DNA of 64,000 bases from an uncultured Alistipes sp. (GTDB lineage: Bacteria > Bacteroidota > Bacteroidia > Bacteroidales > Rikenellaceae). The stretch is taken from positions 1 to 64,000 of the forward strand of contig CANQGQ010000007.1 of the NCBI GenBank assembly GCA_947623305.1, given 5' to 3'. Positions 46,430-54,392 of the stretch are shown here, piece after piece. Position 1 is the stretch's first letter; every line of letters starts with the position of its first letter. The notes under the pieces were generated by a model, which saw nothing but the letters and a program-made list of their open reading frames with translations, had not been told where the DNA came from and ran no database searches. The translations under genes were made by a program, and so were the position numbers.

Positions 46430-46891
46430 ATGACCCCCGACAGCAAGACATGGACGCCGCCGGTATCGTTCCACTTTTCGGTGGAGTTCCAGTGGGCGGA
46501 CAACAGCCGCTCCTCGGCCTCCTTTGCGGAGGTCGAGGGCTTGGGCCAGGAGATCGTGCTTTCGGGCGGTGTCTCGAGAGCGGAGGCATTGCCCGGGTTC
46601 CCCACAGCGATGAAAATGCCGGACATTACGCTGAAACGCTCGTTGGAACCGTTGAGCGAACCGATCAGCCGGTGGCTCAACCGGAGTTTTAATTTCTTGG
46701 ACAACGGGTGGATCGAACCGTGCAAACTCGTGATCTGCCTGTTGGACAAAGAGGGCGAAGCCACGGCCGCGTGGGTCTGCATGCAAGCCGTTCCGCTCAA
46801 ATGGACGCTGCATCCGCTCGATGCGTCGGAGAGCAGGCTCGCCATCGAGACCCTGACGCTGCGGTACACCCGGCTGATACGAAGCAAATAA
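46430..46891 (+). CDS. eCIS second tube-like protein
   Basis: This 153-residue paralogue of the tube protein shows PVSFHFSVEFQWADNSRSSASFAEVEGLGQEIVLS and the LPGFPTAMKMPDITLKRSLE strand pair. In PVC-type systems the second tube protein forms the first ring that joins tube and baseplate, and the position before the LysM and spike genes fits that role. It lies 26 bases after the first tube gene. Confidence 0.88.
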   Translation: MTPDSKTWTPPVSFHFSVEFQWADNSRSSASFAEVEGLGQEIVLSGGVSRAEALPGFPTAMKMPDITLKRSLEPLSEPISRWLNRSFNFLDNGWIEPCKLVICLLDKEGEATAAWVCMQAVPLKWTLHPLDASESRLAIETLTLRYTRLIRSK

Positions 46892-46956
46892 GGCCGCCGA
46901 CCCACAGCGAAGAGCGGCCGAAAAGGCAAACGGTAGACGGTTGAAAGTCGAGACGC

Positions 46957-47619
46957 ATGGAATCATTGAAACTGACGGCCTACAAGGACGGCAAGTACGA
47001 GAGCCGAGAGGGCGAAACGCTCTCCCTGCCCATCGTGATCCAGCGCATGGAACTCGGCGGGAAGATCGTCTACAACCGCGACAAGCAGCTCGGCAGCATC
47101 GGGGGCGTCGCGAATTTCGAGCAGTACGAGCCCAAAACATTGCTGTTGGAGTTCGTCATCGACTGCACCGGCGTCGTCGAGGGGACCCGAAAGGGCGACA
47201 AGGCACACGACCGGATCAAAGCGATCGAACGCAAACTCTACGACTACAACAGCGATGCGCATCGGCCGGCTTTCGTGGCAGTCTGTTACGCGGAGCTCCT
47301 GTTCAAAGGGCAGTTGACCTCGATGAAGGTCGATTACACGCTCTTTTCGACCAAAGGGATTCCGCTGCGAGCCACGGTGGAACTCGCCTTCAAAGGGTAC
47401 ATGTGCAGCGAAGAGGAGCGGAAACGCTACGCCAAACAGTCGCCCGACATGTCGCGGCTGATTACCGTCAAGGAGGGCGAGACATTGGCTTACCTGTGCC
47501 ACAAGCTGTACGGCGATTCGCTGTTGGTGCGTCAGGTGGCGCGGTTCAACCGCCTCGACGGATTCCGAAACATTCCGGCCGGAACGCAGTTGCTGTTCCC
47601 GCCGCTCAAAAAGGAGTGA
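46957..47619 (+). CDS. eCIS LysM-domain baseplate protein (Pvc7-like)
   Basis: This 220-residue protein has an N-terminal gp53-like region (SLPIVIQRMELGGKIVYN) and a C-terminal LysM motif from about residue 167 (ITVKEGETLAYLCHKLYGD, then IPAGTQLLFPP). In eCIS and related phage tails this protein ties the central spike hub to the tube. It is located, as usual, just before the spike gene. Confidence 0.9.
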   Translation: MESLKLTAYKDGKYESREGETLSLPIVIQRMELGGKIVYNRDKQLGSIGGVANFEQYEPKTLLLEFVIDCTGVVEGTRKGDKAHDRIKAIERKLYDYNSDAHRPAFVAVCYAELLFKGQLTSMKVDYTLFSTKGIPLRATVELAFKGYMCSEEERKRYAKQSPDMSRLITVKEGETLAYLCHKLYGDSLLVRQVARFNRLDGFRNIPAGTQLLFPPLKKE

Positions 47620-47634
47620 AACAAACAATCGGCT

Positions 47635-49410
47635 ATGGCAGACTCACCCTCGAAATATGCGGATCGGATTCTTGCTTGGACGGTCTACGCCGGAGGCAAG
47701 GCACTCGACAGTTCGTTCGAATTGGTCTCGGCTCGCATCCATTCGGGATTGAACCGGATCGGGGAAGCCACGTTGTGCTTCAACGCCGGCGACATGGACA
47801 GACAGACCTTCGACGAGAGCGATTCCGGCCGTTTCAAGCCGGGGACGTCCATCCGCATAGACGCCGGCGAGTTGAACGACCTCAAAACTCTTTTCGAAGG
47901 CCGCATCTTGGAAACCGGCCTCCGCATCGGCAAGGGCGGCCGCTCCCTGATGACGGTCGAATGCCGGGACAACGCCTATCCCGCCACCCAAGGGCGCAAG
48001 AATCGTATTTTCGAGCAAAAGAGCGATTCGGAGATGATTCGGGAGGTCTTGTCCGCCTACGGCAGCGTATCGGTGGACGGCACGGACTATCAACATCCTG
48101 AAATGGTGCAATACTACTGCACCGATTGGGCGTTCGCCTTGTCGCGCGCCGACGCCTGCGGGATGTTCCTCCTCACCACGGGCAACCGCATCACGGTATT
48201 CCGGCCGAAACTGGACGCATCGCCCGTGCTGACCGTTACCTACGGCAACGACCTCATCGCGTTGGATTGCAGGCTTTCGGTCGGAGAACAGTTCGCGGGA
48301 TACGATGCCGTTTCGTGGAATCCGGATGAGCAGGAACCGGTCAAGGCATCGGCCTCCGCCCCCTCGCTGAATGCCCAAGGCGACCTTTCGAGCCACGAAC
48401 TCTCGTCGGACGGGAAACTGCTATTGCAAACCGATGCCCCGACGGACAAATCCGTGCTGAAGAGCTGGGCGGACAGCTGGGCGTTGAAAGCGGGTTTGGC
48501 GCGTTATCGCGGGAAGTTCCGCTTTTATGGTGCCGCGGAGGCGGTGCCCGGCTGCATCATCGAGCTGAAAGGCTTGGGAAAACGCTTCAATGGCCAAGCG
48601 TTCATCGGCTCCGTTACGCACCTCATCGAAAAGAACGAATGGATCACCGAAGCGAGTATCGGCATCGACCCGTCCGCTGCCGCCGACGAACCCGATGCGA
48701 CCGCTCCCCCTGCGGCAGGGCTGTTGCCCGGCATGGAGGGGCTGCACACGGCGGTGGTGCGGAAGCTCGACGGCGATCCGGCCGGCGAGTACCGCATACA
48801 GATCGAACTGCCGTGGCTCGAAGGCGACAAAAAACTGCTTTGGGCTCGTCTGTCCACGCTCTATGCTTCAACCGCTTCCGGTAGTTTCTGGCTGCCCGAA
48901 GCAGGCGATGAGGTGCTCGTGGGATTCGTCGACAACGATCCGTGCTGTCCGGTCATCCTCGGGAGCGTCTACGGCAGCAAACACAAACCGCCCTGCGAAT
49001 ACGAGGCGAAGAACGACCGAAAAGCCTTCGTAACGCGCGAACAGTTGAAAATCGAGTTCGACGAGGAGAAGAAAACGATTACGCTATGCACTCCTGCCGG
49101 CAATCGGGTGGAAATCAGCGACGACAAGAAATCCGTTACGTTGTCCGACGAGAACGGCAACGAAGTCCGGTTGGACAAGAACGGCATCGCCTTGTCATCG
49201 GCCAAGGAGATCAAGCTGACCGCAAAAGGCGACATCACGATGGATGCCGCGATGAAGCTCGACGGCACGGCCAAGCAAGACGTCCGCCTCGAAGGGCTGA
49301 ACGTCGGCATACAGGCCAAAATGGGCGCGACCGTCAAGGGCAATGCCACGGCGGAGCTGTCGGCATCCGGCCAAACCACCGTCAAAGGGGCGATGGTGAT
49401 GATTAACTGA
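47635..49410 (+). CDS. eCIS VgrG-like central spike protein (Pvc8-like)
   Basis: This 591-residue spike protein contains fused gp27-like and gp5-like parts. Residues 1 to about 330 are gp27-like. An OB-fold gp5 domain follows (IELPWLEGDKKLLWARLS, then SGSFWLPEAGDEVLVGFVDNDPCCPVILGSVYG, about residues 390-445). A C-terminal beta-helix needle is rich in Lys-Gly repeats (VRLDKNGIALSSAKEIKLTAKGDITMD). No effector extension follows the needle. The PAAR tip gene is separated by a 162-base spacer that holds a family A repeat, unusual inside this otherwise tight operon. Confidence 0.95.
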   Translation: MADSPSKYADRILAWTVYAGGKALDSSFELVSARIHSGLNRIGEATLCFNAGDMDRQTFDESDSGRFKPGTSIRIDAGELNDLKTLFEGRILETGLRIGKGGRSLMTVECRDNAYPATQGRKNRIFEQKSDSEMIREVLSAYGSVSVDGTDYQHPEMVQYYCTDWAFALSRADACGMFLLTTGNRITVFRPKLDASPVLTVTYGNDLIALDCRLSVGEQFAGYDAVSWNPDEQEPVKASASAPSLNAQGDLSSHELSSDGKLLLQTDAPTDKSVLKSWADSWALKAGLARYRGKFRFYGAAEAVPGCIIELKGLGKRFNGQAFIGSVTHLIEKNEWITEASIGIDPSAAADEPDATAPPAAGLLPGMEGLHTAVVRKLDGDPAGEYRIQIELPWLEGDKKLLWARLSTLYASTASGSFWLPEAGDEVLVGFVDNDPCCPVILGSVYGSKHKPPCEYEAKNDRKAFVTREQLKIEFDEEKKTITLCTPAGNRVEISDDKKSVTLSDENGNEVRLDKNGIALSSAKEIKLTAKGDITMDAAMKLDGTAKQDVRLEGLNVGIQAKMGATVKGNATAELSASGQTTVKGAMVMIN

Positions 49411-49461
49411 TTAATATAAACTTTAATGTACCTGCATTTTGACCCAAATTTTCAAATCCGA

Positions 49462-49540
49462 CCGCTGTTCCTCGTGGCCTTTGGCCGCGTATGCAGTTTT
49501 GACCCACCCCCAAACCCCCGCCTTGGCGGGGGCTTCGACC
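49462..49540 (-). repeat. Dispersed repeat, family A, inside the eCIS operon
   Basis: GACCCACCCCCAAACC, then CCCCCGCCTTGGCGGGGG, then CTTCGACC matches 12260-12300 almost base for base, preceded by the weaker CTCGTGGC-GGCCGCG stem. It lies between the spike and PAAR genes and forms a strong GC hairpin at 49516-49533. Confidence 0.75.
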
Positions 49541-49572
49541 GAGCTGCTGAAACCAAATAAAAAGAACCGACC

Positions 49573-49875
49573 ATGCCACCGGCTGCAAGACTGACCGACC
49601 TGCACACTTGTCCGATGCAAACGCCTGCATTTCCGACACCGATCCCCCACGTAGGCGGACCGACTGTCGGGCCCGGCGTACCGACGGTATTGATCGGCAA
49701 ACTGCCTGCGGCGGTCGTCGGCGATACATGCATTTGCGTCGGGCCGCCCGACAGCATCGTCAAGGGTTCGGCCACAGTGTTGATCGGAGGCAAGCCCGCC
49801 GCCCGCATGGGCGATCCGACGGCGCACGGCGGCACGATCGTCGTCGGTTGTCCGACGGTGCTGATCGGAGGGTGA
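49573..49875 (+). CDS. eCIS PAAR-type spike tip protein (Pvc10-like)
   Basis: This 100-residue PAAR-repeat protein caps the VgrG needle. It starts PPAARLTDLHTCPMQTPAFPTPIPHVGGP and has the glycine/proline-rich PAAR cadence with probable zinc ligands in DLHTC, CICVGPPD, HGG and VGC. No C-terminal toxin extension is present. It is followed after 50 bases by gp25. Confidence 0.93.
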   Translation: MPPAARLTDLHTCPMQTPAFPTPIPHVGGPTVGPGVPTVLIGKLPAAVVGDTCICVGPPDSIVKGSATVLIGGKPAARMGDPTAHGGTIVVGCPTVLIGG

Positions 49876-49925
49876 ATCGCAGGAAACGAACGGAAATTCG
49901 GGCTCGAACAGATAAAAAAACCGAC

Positions 49926-50336
49926 ATGAATAAGACCTTTCTCGGCAACGGCTGGAACGATCCGCCGGCATTCGACCGCAACGGCTCGCCGACGCGAATG
50001 GTCGCCTACGAAGAGCTCATCCGCCAAAGTCTGTGGACGCTCCTGAACACCTCACCCGGCGAACGGGTGCACCGCTATGACTACGGCTGCCCGATTCGGC
50101 GGTATGCGTTCGAAATCATGGATGTCTCCACGCAAACCCTGCTTCGCGACGAAATCGAACGGGCGATCGTCCGATTCGAACCGCGGGTGGAACTGAACCG
50201 AGTGGACTTCGAGACGGACGAAAAGGAGGGCATCCTGCACATCGTCCTCGACTATACCGTCCGCCGCACCAACCGCCGCACCAACATGGTCTATCCTTTC
50301 TACCTCAACGAAGGAACAGACTTGATCGGATTATAA
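49926..50336 (+). CDS. eCIS GPW/gp25 baseplate wedge protein (Pvc9-like)
   Basis: This 136-residue wedge protein of the gp25 family contains the conserved SLWTLLNTSPGERVHRYDYGCPIRR region and ends with the VRRTNRRTNMVYPFYL strand. It nucleates sheath assembly on the baseplate. The ATG at 49926 is chosen; an overlapping longer frame from 49608 would run through the PAAR gene. A 66-base spacer with a degenerate family A repeat follows. Confidence 0.93.
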   Translation: MNKTFLGNGWNDPPAFDRNGSPTRMVAYEELIRQSLWTLLNTSPGERVHRYDYGCPIRRYAFEIMDVSTQTLLRDEIERAIVRFEPRVELNRVDFETDEKEGILHIVLDYTVRRTNRRTNMVYPFYLNEGTDLIGL

Positions 50337-50350
50337 GTAAATACACCCTC

Positions 50351-50392
50351 GGTACTCGCCGCCTCCGGCGTCGTATTCAGATTCGACCCATC
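50351..50392 (-). repeat. Degenerate family A repeat inside the eCIS operon
   Basis: TCGCCGCCTCCGGCG, then CAGATTCGACCCATCC resembles the stem and GACCCAC part of the copy near 12240-12270. It sits between gp25 and the large baseplate gene. Confidence 0.4.
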
Positions 50393-50402
50393 CATTCCGA
50401 CA

Positions 50403-53400
50403 ATGGCAGGAACAAAGACATACGGATTGAAAGGCACGCAGCGAAAAGATTGCATGCGCGATACCGCCACGTTGGAAGATTTCCAGGCCTTGGAAAGCGA
50501 CTGGCGCGAGCTGTTCCGCTGGGTGCTCTCCATGAGCGGGACGATGCCCTATTTCGATCGGGAAGACCATGCAAGCGGAACGCTGTCATCGCTATGGGAG
50601 AACCACGTCCTGACCGTGCTGGTGGAGATGCTCCGGAAAGACATCGGCGGTTACGTCGATTCGTTCGTGGAGGGACACGGCACCTCCGCCCAGGCACGAT
50701 ATACGGACAAACTGCAAAACCGATTCGAGGAGTGGGTCGAACGATTGCGCCTCTTTATCCGGCAGAGCCGCAACACGTCGGGCGACACGCCCTCCGTGGA
50801 GGTCGCCGAGCAGCTGCTCGATCGGTTGAGCAATGCCCTTCCGCAAGAGCGTGAACCGCATCGCAACCCGTTCGCCTGTGCTGCGGACGACCGGAACCGG
50901 CCCTATTTCCGGATGTTGGGCACGGTGAAAGACATCCAGCAACAGGCCGATGAATACATCGCCCGCATCGAATCGAGCGGTGATTTGGATGCCGCCCTCG
51001 CCCTGCTGCTCACCTTCGTCCGGAACTATGGCGACCTTGCGGCGCGGTTCAACCGCCGGTTCGGGGAGTGGGCCGCCTTCTATCGCAAGCGCATCCTGCA
51101 CGACACCCCGAAAGGAGCGGTGCCGGACAGCATGTTCTTGATCATCGAACCGAACCGGAGCCAAGCGGCCGAACCGTTCCTGCTTCCGGCCGGCACGAGA
51201 TTCTCGGCCGGAGAGCAGGCGGACGGTTCCGACCGGATCTATGCCACCATCGAAACGAACTTGATCGTTCCGGCCCGTATCCATACCGCATACGCCCTGC
51301 ACCGCGAGCACGAACAGTTGCGGGTCGTCTCGGCAATGAATCCCGACGACGGGAAAGACCGTCCGCTCTTTCCCTCCGAGAATCCGGCCGCTGCCCCGCT
51401 GGAATACGGCTGGCTGCTCTCCTCGCGCAGTCTGCTCCTTTCTGAAGGCAGACGAACGGTAACGGTTCGCTTCGATCTCGACCCGGCGGACAATCGGCCC
51501 GAGCAATCGGTTCCGACCGGAAGTGCGACCGCTTTCCGCTTGCAGATCAGCGGCAGCGCAGGCTGGGCGGATCGCATCTGCGATTGGTCTTACGACGCCG
51601 AAAACCGTTCGCTGCAGTTCCGTTTCACCCTCGAAGAGGGCGACGAAGCCCCGATCGCCTGCACGGAAGCCCTGCATGGCATCGACACCGAACATCCGGC
51701 CCTGCGCATCCTGTTCGCTGACCGAACCGAGACGGAGGCCCTCTCAAGGCTGCATATCATCGCAATCCGCATCGGCACGGAAGTGGAAAATATCCGGAAT
51801 TTCATGCTGATCGGTGAATCGGGTCAGGCCGACCCTTCGCAGCCTTTCTATCCGTTCGGCCCATTGGGCGAACGCGGCAGCCGGTTTCTTTTCGGCCACG
51901 AGGAGGCCGCTGCGAAACCGTTGACTTCCATCACGATAGCGGGTTCGTGGAACAAGCTGCCCGAAAACGGATTCGAACCGATTTACCGGAACTATGACAC
52001 GGAGCATCCCATCGGCGTCGATAGTTTCGCAGTTCGGTGCGAGTGGCAGGACGAAAACGGCTGGCACGAATTCGCCGAATCGCCGCGCCCGCTGTTCCGC
52101 CGAGCGCCCGACGGCCGAATCGCCGACCAGGCCGTTTTTGCGTTCGAATATCCGCCCCAACCGTCCAACACCCTGAGCCTGCCCTACCATGCCGACCGCA
52201 AAGGATTCTACCGCATGACCCTGACCGCTCCCGACATCGGATTCGGCATGACCGCCTATTACCGGCTCTTTTCCGAGGTGTCGATCCACAACAGCCAGGC
52301 GAAAAAGAGGCATCGCAAGTCCCTGCCCGCGATGCCGCAGGTGCCCGTACTGATGGATCCGACCTTCGGGTACTGCTCCGAGGAGCGTTTTTGCAGCGAA
52401 ACGGGTCGGCTGTACCGCTTCGACGCGTCGATCGGATACGAAGATTGTGGCGATTTCCGTGCACAGCCGCCCGCGTTCCTGCCCGATACGGATGCTCCGG
52501 CCCTCATCGTGGGGATAGACGGCACGGCGGAAACGAACCGCCTGCGGTTCTACTTCGACATGCAAGATGCCGCAACGGACGATACACCTGTGGCCGAACG
52601 ACCTGCCGGCACGCTGCACATCAGCCGTTATGCCGGCAACGGAATTTGGGACGAATTTCAACCGGATGAAATACTGTGCGAGGAGACGGAAGGGCTGACC
52701 CACAGCGGGTCGATCGAGTTGCAAATCCAAAAGCCGAACGAAGCGGACGGCTGTTGGTTGAAATTCGCATTCGACGCAGGATCGGAGCCGCAAGGAATCG
52801 TGCTGAACGGGATTTATCTGAATTGCATTCGGGTGCAGGCCGTCGGCGGAGACGGGACGCCTTTGCCTGCCGGAACGATTTCGGCTCCCGTCCGACCCGA
52901 TCGCCGAATCGGCTCCATGTGTCAGCCGCTACCCGGGTACGGCGGCAAACCCGTCGAGACGGAAGCCGACGCCGGCATTCGGCAGCGCATTCGCATCGCC
53001 ACGCGGAACCGCGCCGTCCGCATCGGCGACTACGAACAACTCCTGTTGGAACGCTTTCCCGAGGTCGAAAAGGTGTGCTGCCTGCCGGTCGATGGCGAAG
53101 AACACGGGATTCGCATCGTGGCCTTTCCGAAACCGGTCGCGAAAAGGTTCCCTTTCTTGCCCGGTTGGAAACGGGCGGCGATGGAACGAACGGTCCGCAG
53201 CCTCGCCTCTCCGTTCGCGCGAATTCAGGTGGTCAACCCCGCATACGAACCGTTGGATGTGCATTACAAGGCGATGCTAAAAAAGGGAACCGCCGATCGG
53301 GATGCGGTGAAACGGCGAACGGAACGACGCATCCGCATGTTCCTCATGGAGTGGTATCTGAACGGCACACTGCCCGATTTGGGCGTGAGCTATTCGCACA

Positions 53401-53627
53401 AGGCGCTGCTTTCCCGTATCGAAAACGATGCGTGCATCGAAAAGACCGTGTATCTGCGAATCGCCCGCGGCGGCCAAATTCGGGAACCGCGCAGCGAGGA
53501 AGACTTCCTCTACCGGCCCGCGAAAGCGCACGGGATTTTCTATGTGCGGACGATGCTCGTCGAATTGGATGCGTACCGTTCCGGCGTGGGGAGTTCACGC
53601 ATCGGAACGGACTTTATAATCGGATGA
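50403..53627 (+). CDS. eCIS large baseplate wedge protein (Pvc11, gp6/J-like)
   Basis: This 1074-residue protein corresponds to the first large wedge protein of eCIS baseplates. It has an N-terminal helical part (about residues 1-230), a beta-rich middle (about 230-830) and a C-terminal baseplate J/gp6-like region (about 830-1070) with the conserved GYGGKPVETEADAGIRQRIR and FPEVEKVCCLPV motifs. It is followed 12 bases later by the fibre-like gene. With its neighbour at 54393 it should form the hexameric wedge around the spike. Confidence 0.88.
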   Translation: MAGTKTYGLKGTQRKDCMRDTATLEDFQALESDWRELFRWVLSMSGTMPYFDREDHASGTLSSLWENHVLTVLVEMLRKDIGGYVDSFVEGHGTSAQARYTDKLQNRFEEWVERLRLFIRQSRNTSGDTPSVEVAEQLLDRLSNALPQEREPHRNPFACAADDRNRPYFRMLGTVKDIQQQADEYIARIESSGDLDAALALLLTFVRNYGDLAARFNRRFGEWAAFYRKRILHDTPKGAVPDSMFLIIEPNRSQAAEPFLLPAGTRFSAGEQADGSDRIYATIETNLIVPARIHTAYALHREHEQLRVVSAMNPDDGKDRPLFPSENPAAAPLEYGWLLSSRSLLLSEGRRTVTVRFDLDPADNRPEQSVPTGSATAFRLQISGSAGWADRICDWSYDAENRSLQFRFTLEEGDEAPIACTEALHGIDTEHPALRILFADRTETEALSRLHIIAIRIGTEVENIRNFMLIGESGQADPSQPFYPFGPLGERGSRFLFGHEEAAAKPLTSITIAGSWNKLPENGFEPIYRNYDTEHPIGVDSFAVRCEWQDENGWHEFAESPRPLFRRAPDGRIADQAVFAFEYPPQPSNTLSLPYHADRKGFYRMTLTAPDIGFGMTAYYRLFSEVSIHNSQAKKRHRKSLPAMPQVPVLMDPTFGYCSEERFCSETGRLYRFDASIGYEDCGDFRAQPPAFLPDTDAPALIVGIDGTAETNRLRFYFDMQDAATDDTPVAERPAGTLHISRYAGNGIWDEFQPDEILCEETEGLTHSGSIELQIQKPNEADGCWLKFAFDAGSEPQGIVLNGIYLNCIRVQAVGGDGTPLPAGTISAPVRPDRRIGSMCQPLPGYGGKPVETEADAGIRQRIRIATRNRAVRIGDYEQLLLERFPEVEKVCCLPVDGEEHGIRIVAFPKPVAKRFPFLPGWKRAAMERTVRSLASPFARIQVVNPAYEPLDVHYKAMLKKGTADRDAVKRRTERRIRMFLMEWYLNGTLPDLGVSYSHKALLSRIENDACIEKTVYLRIARGGQIREPRSEEDFLYRPAKAHGIFYVRTMLVELDAYRSGVGSSRIGTDFIIG

Positions 53628-53639
53628 AAATAGCATATC

Positions 53640-54377
53640 ATGGATGATAAACACAAGAGCAGAGAGCAACTGAAAGCGTACTTCAAAACGGGAGAGGTTC
53701 CTACGGAGGAGCAGTTCGCGCAGTTGATTGATTCGATGCACAACCTGGCAGACGACGGGCAGGCGACGGCGACATCGGCCGCCGGTTTGCGCCTCTTTCC
53801 GACCGACGCATCGGGCACATTGGCCACGGTCTTCGCACACGCTCCCGAAGCCGACGGAGCGACACCGCTATGGCGGCTGGCACTCGGTGCGGACGGTTCG
53901 CTGAATGTGTGCGGCGGTAACGGAGAGCCGGTGATGACGATCGACAAAAACCGGAACATCTCGTTTTCCGGTACGCTGAAAGCGGCCCGGTATCTTTCCG
54001 CCAAGGAGGGCGAAAAAGAGCTTCCGGAAACGATCGAGCTGGAGATTCAAGCCGACGGAATGTGGCACGATCTGCCCGTAGAATCGGCGATCGGCGCGAG
54101 TCCGGTCGGCTGCCGCGTCTACCGCCTCTCCGCCTGTTACAATAACCTCCGGAACCGGAGCTACTCCGCCTGCGAGGTGCTTGCTTCGCACTCCGATGGC
54201 CGCAAACGCAAAATCCGCTCCTCATGCAAACACGTATGGGGATGGTCCGGACATATCAAAGTGCGCTGGCAGCATCCGGACAGCGGCATGCTCTACCTCC
54301 AGATGCGAAGCAAGCGCACGAGCCGCGGTTCGAAGTTCATCCGCTGCCGCTTGGAAACCGTTTGGGAAATCGAATGA
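53640..54377 (+). CDS. eCIS fibre-like protein, possible target-binding component
   Basis: This 245-residue protein starts KSREQLKAYFKTGEVPTEEQFAQLIDS, an N-terminal motif seen on Bacteroidetes phage-tail and eCIS fibre proteins that dock to baseplates. A beta-rich stretch follows (GSLNVCGGNGEPVMTIDKNRNISFSG), then a basic C-terminal domain of about 100 residues rich in Arg, Ser and Cys. Its place between the two large baseplate genes fits a Pvc13-like tail fibre. The C-terminal part would be the receptor-binding candidate, but that is inference; I find no named domain. Confidence 0.65.
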   Translation: MDDKHKSREQLKAYFKTGEVPTEEQFAQLIDSMHNLADDGQATATSAAGLRLFPTDASGTLATVFAHAPEADGATPLWRLALGADGSLNVCGGNGEPVMTIDKNRNISFSGTLKAARYLSAKEGEKELPETIELEIQADGMWHDLPVESAIGASPVGCRVYRLSACYNNLRNRSYSACEVLASHSDGRKRKIRSSCKHVWGWSGHIKVRWQHPDSGMLYLQMRSKRTSRGSKFIRCRLETVWEIE

Positions 54378-54392
54378 CGAAAGGATCGGATC

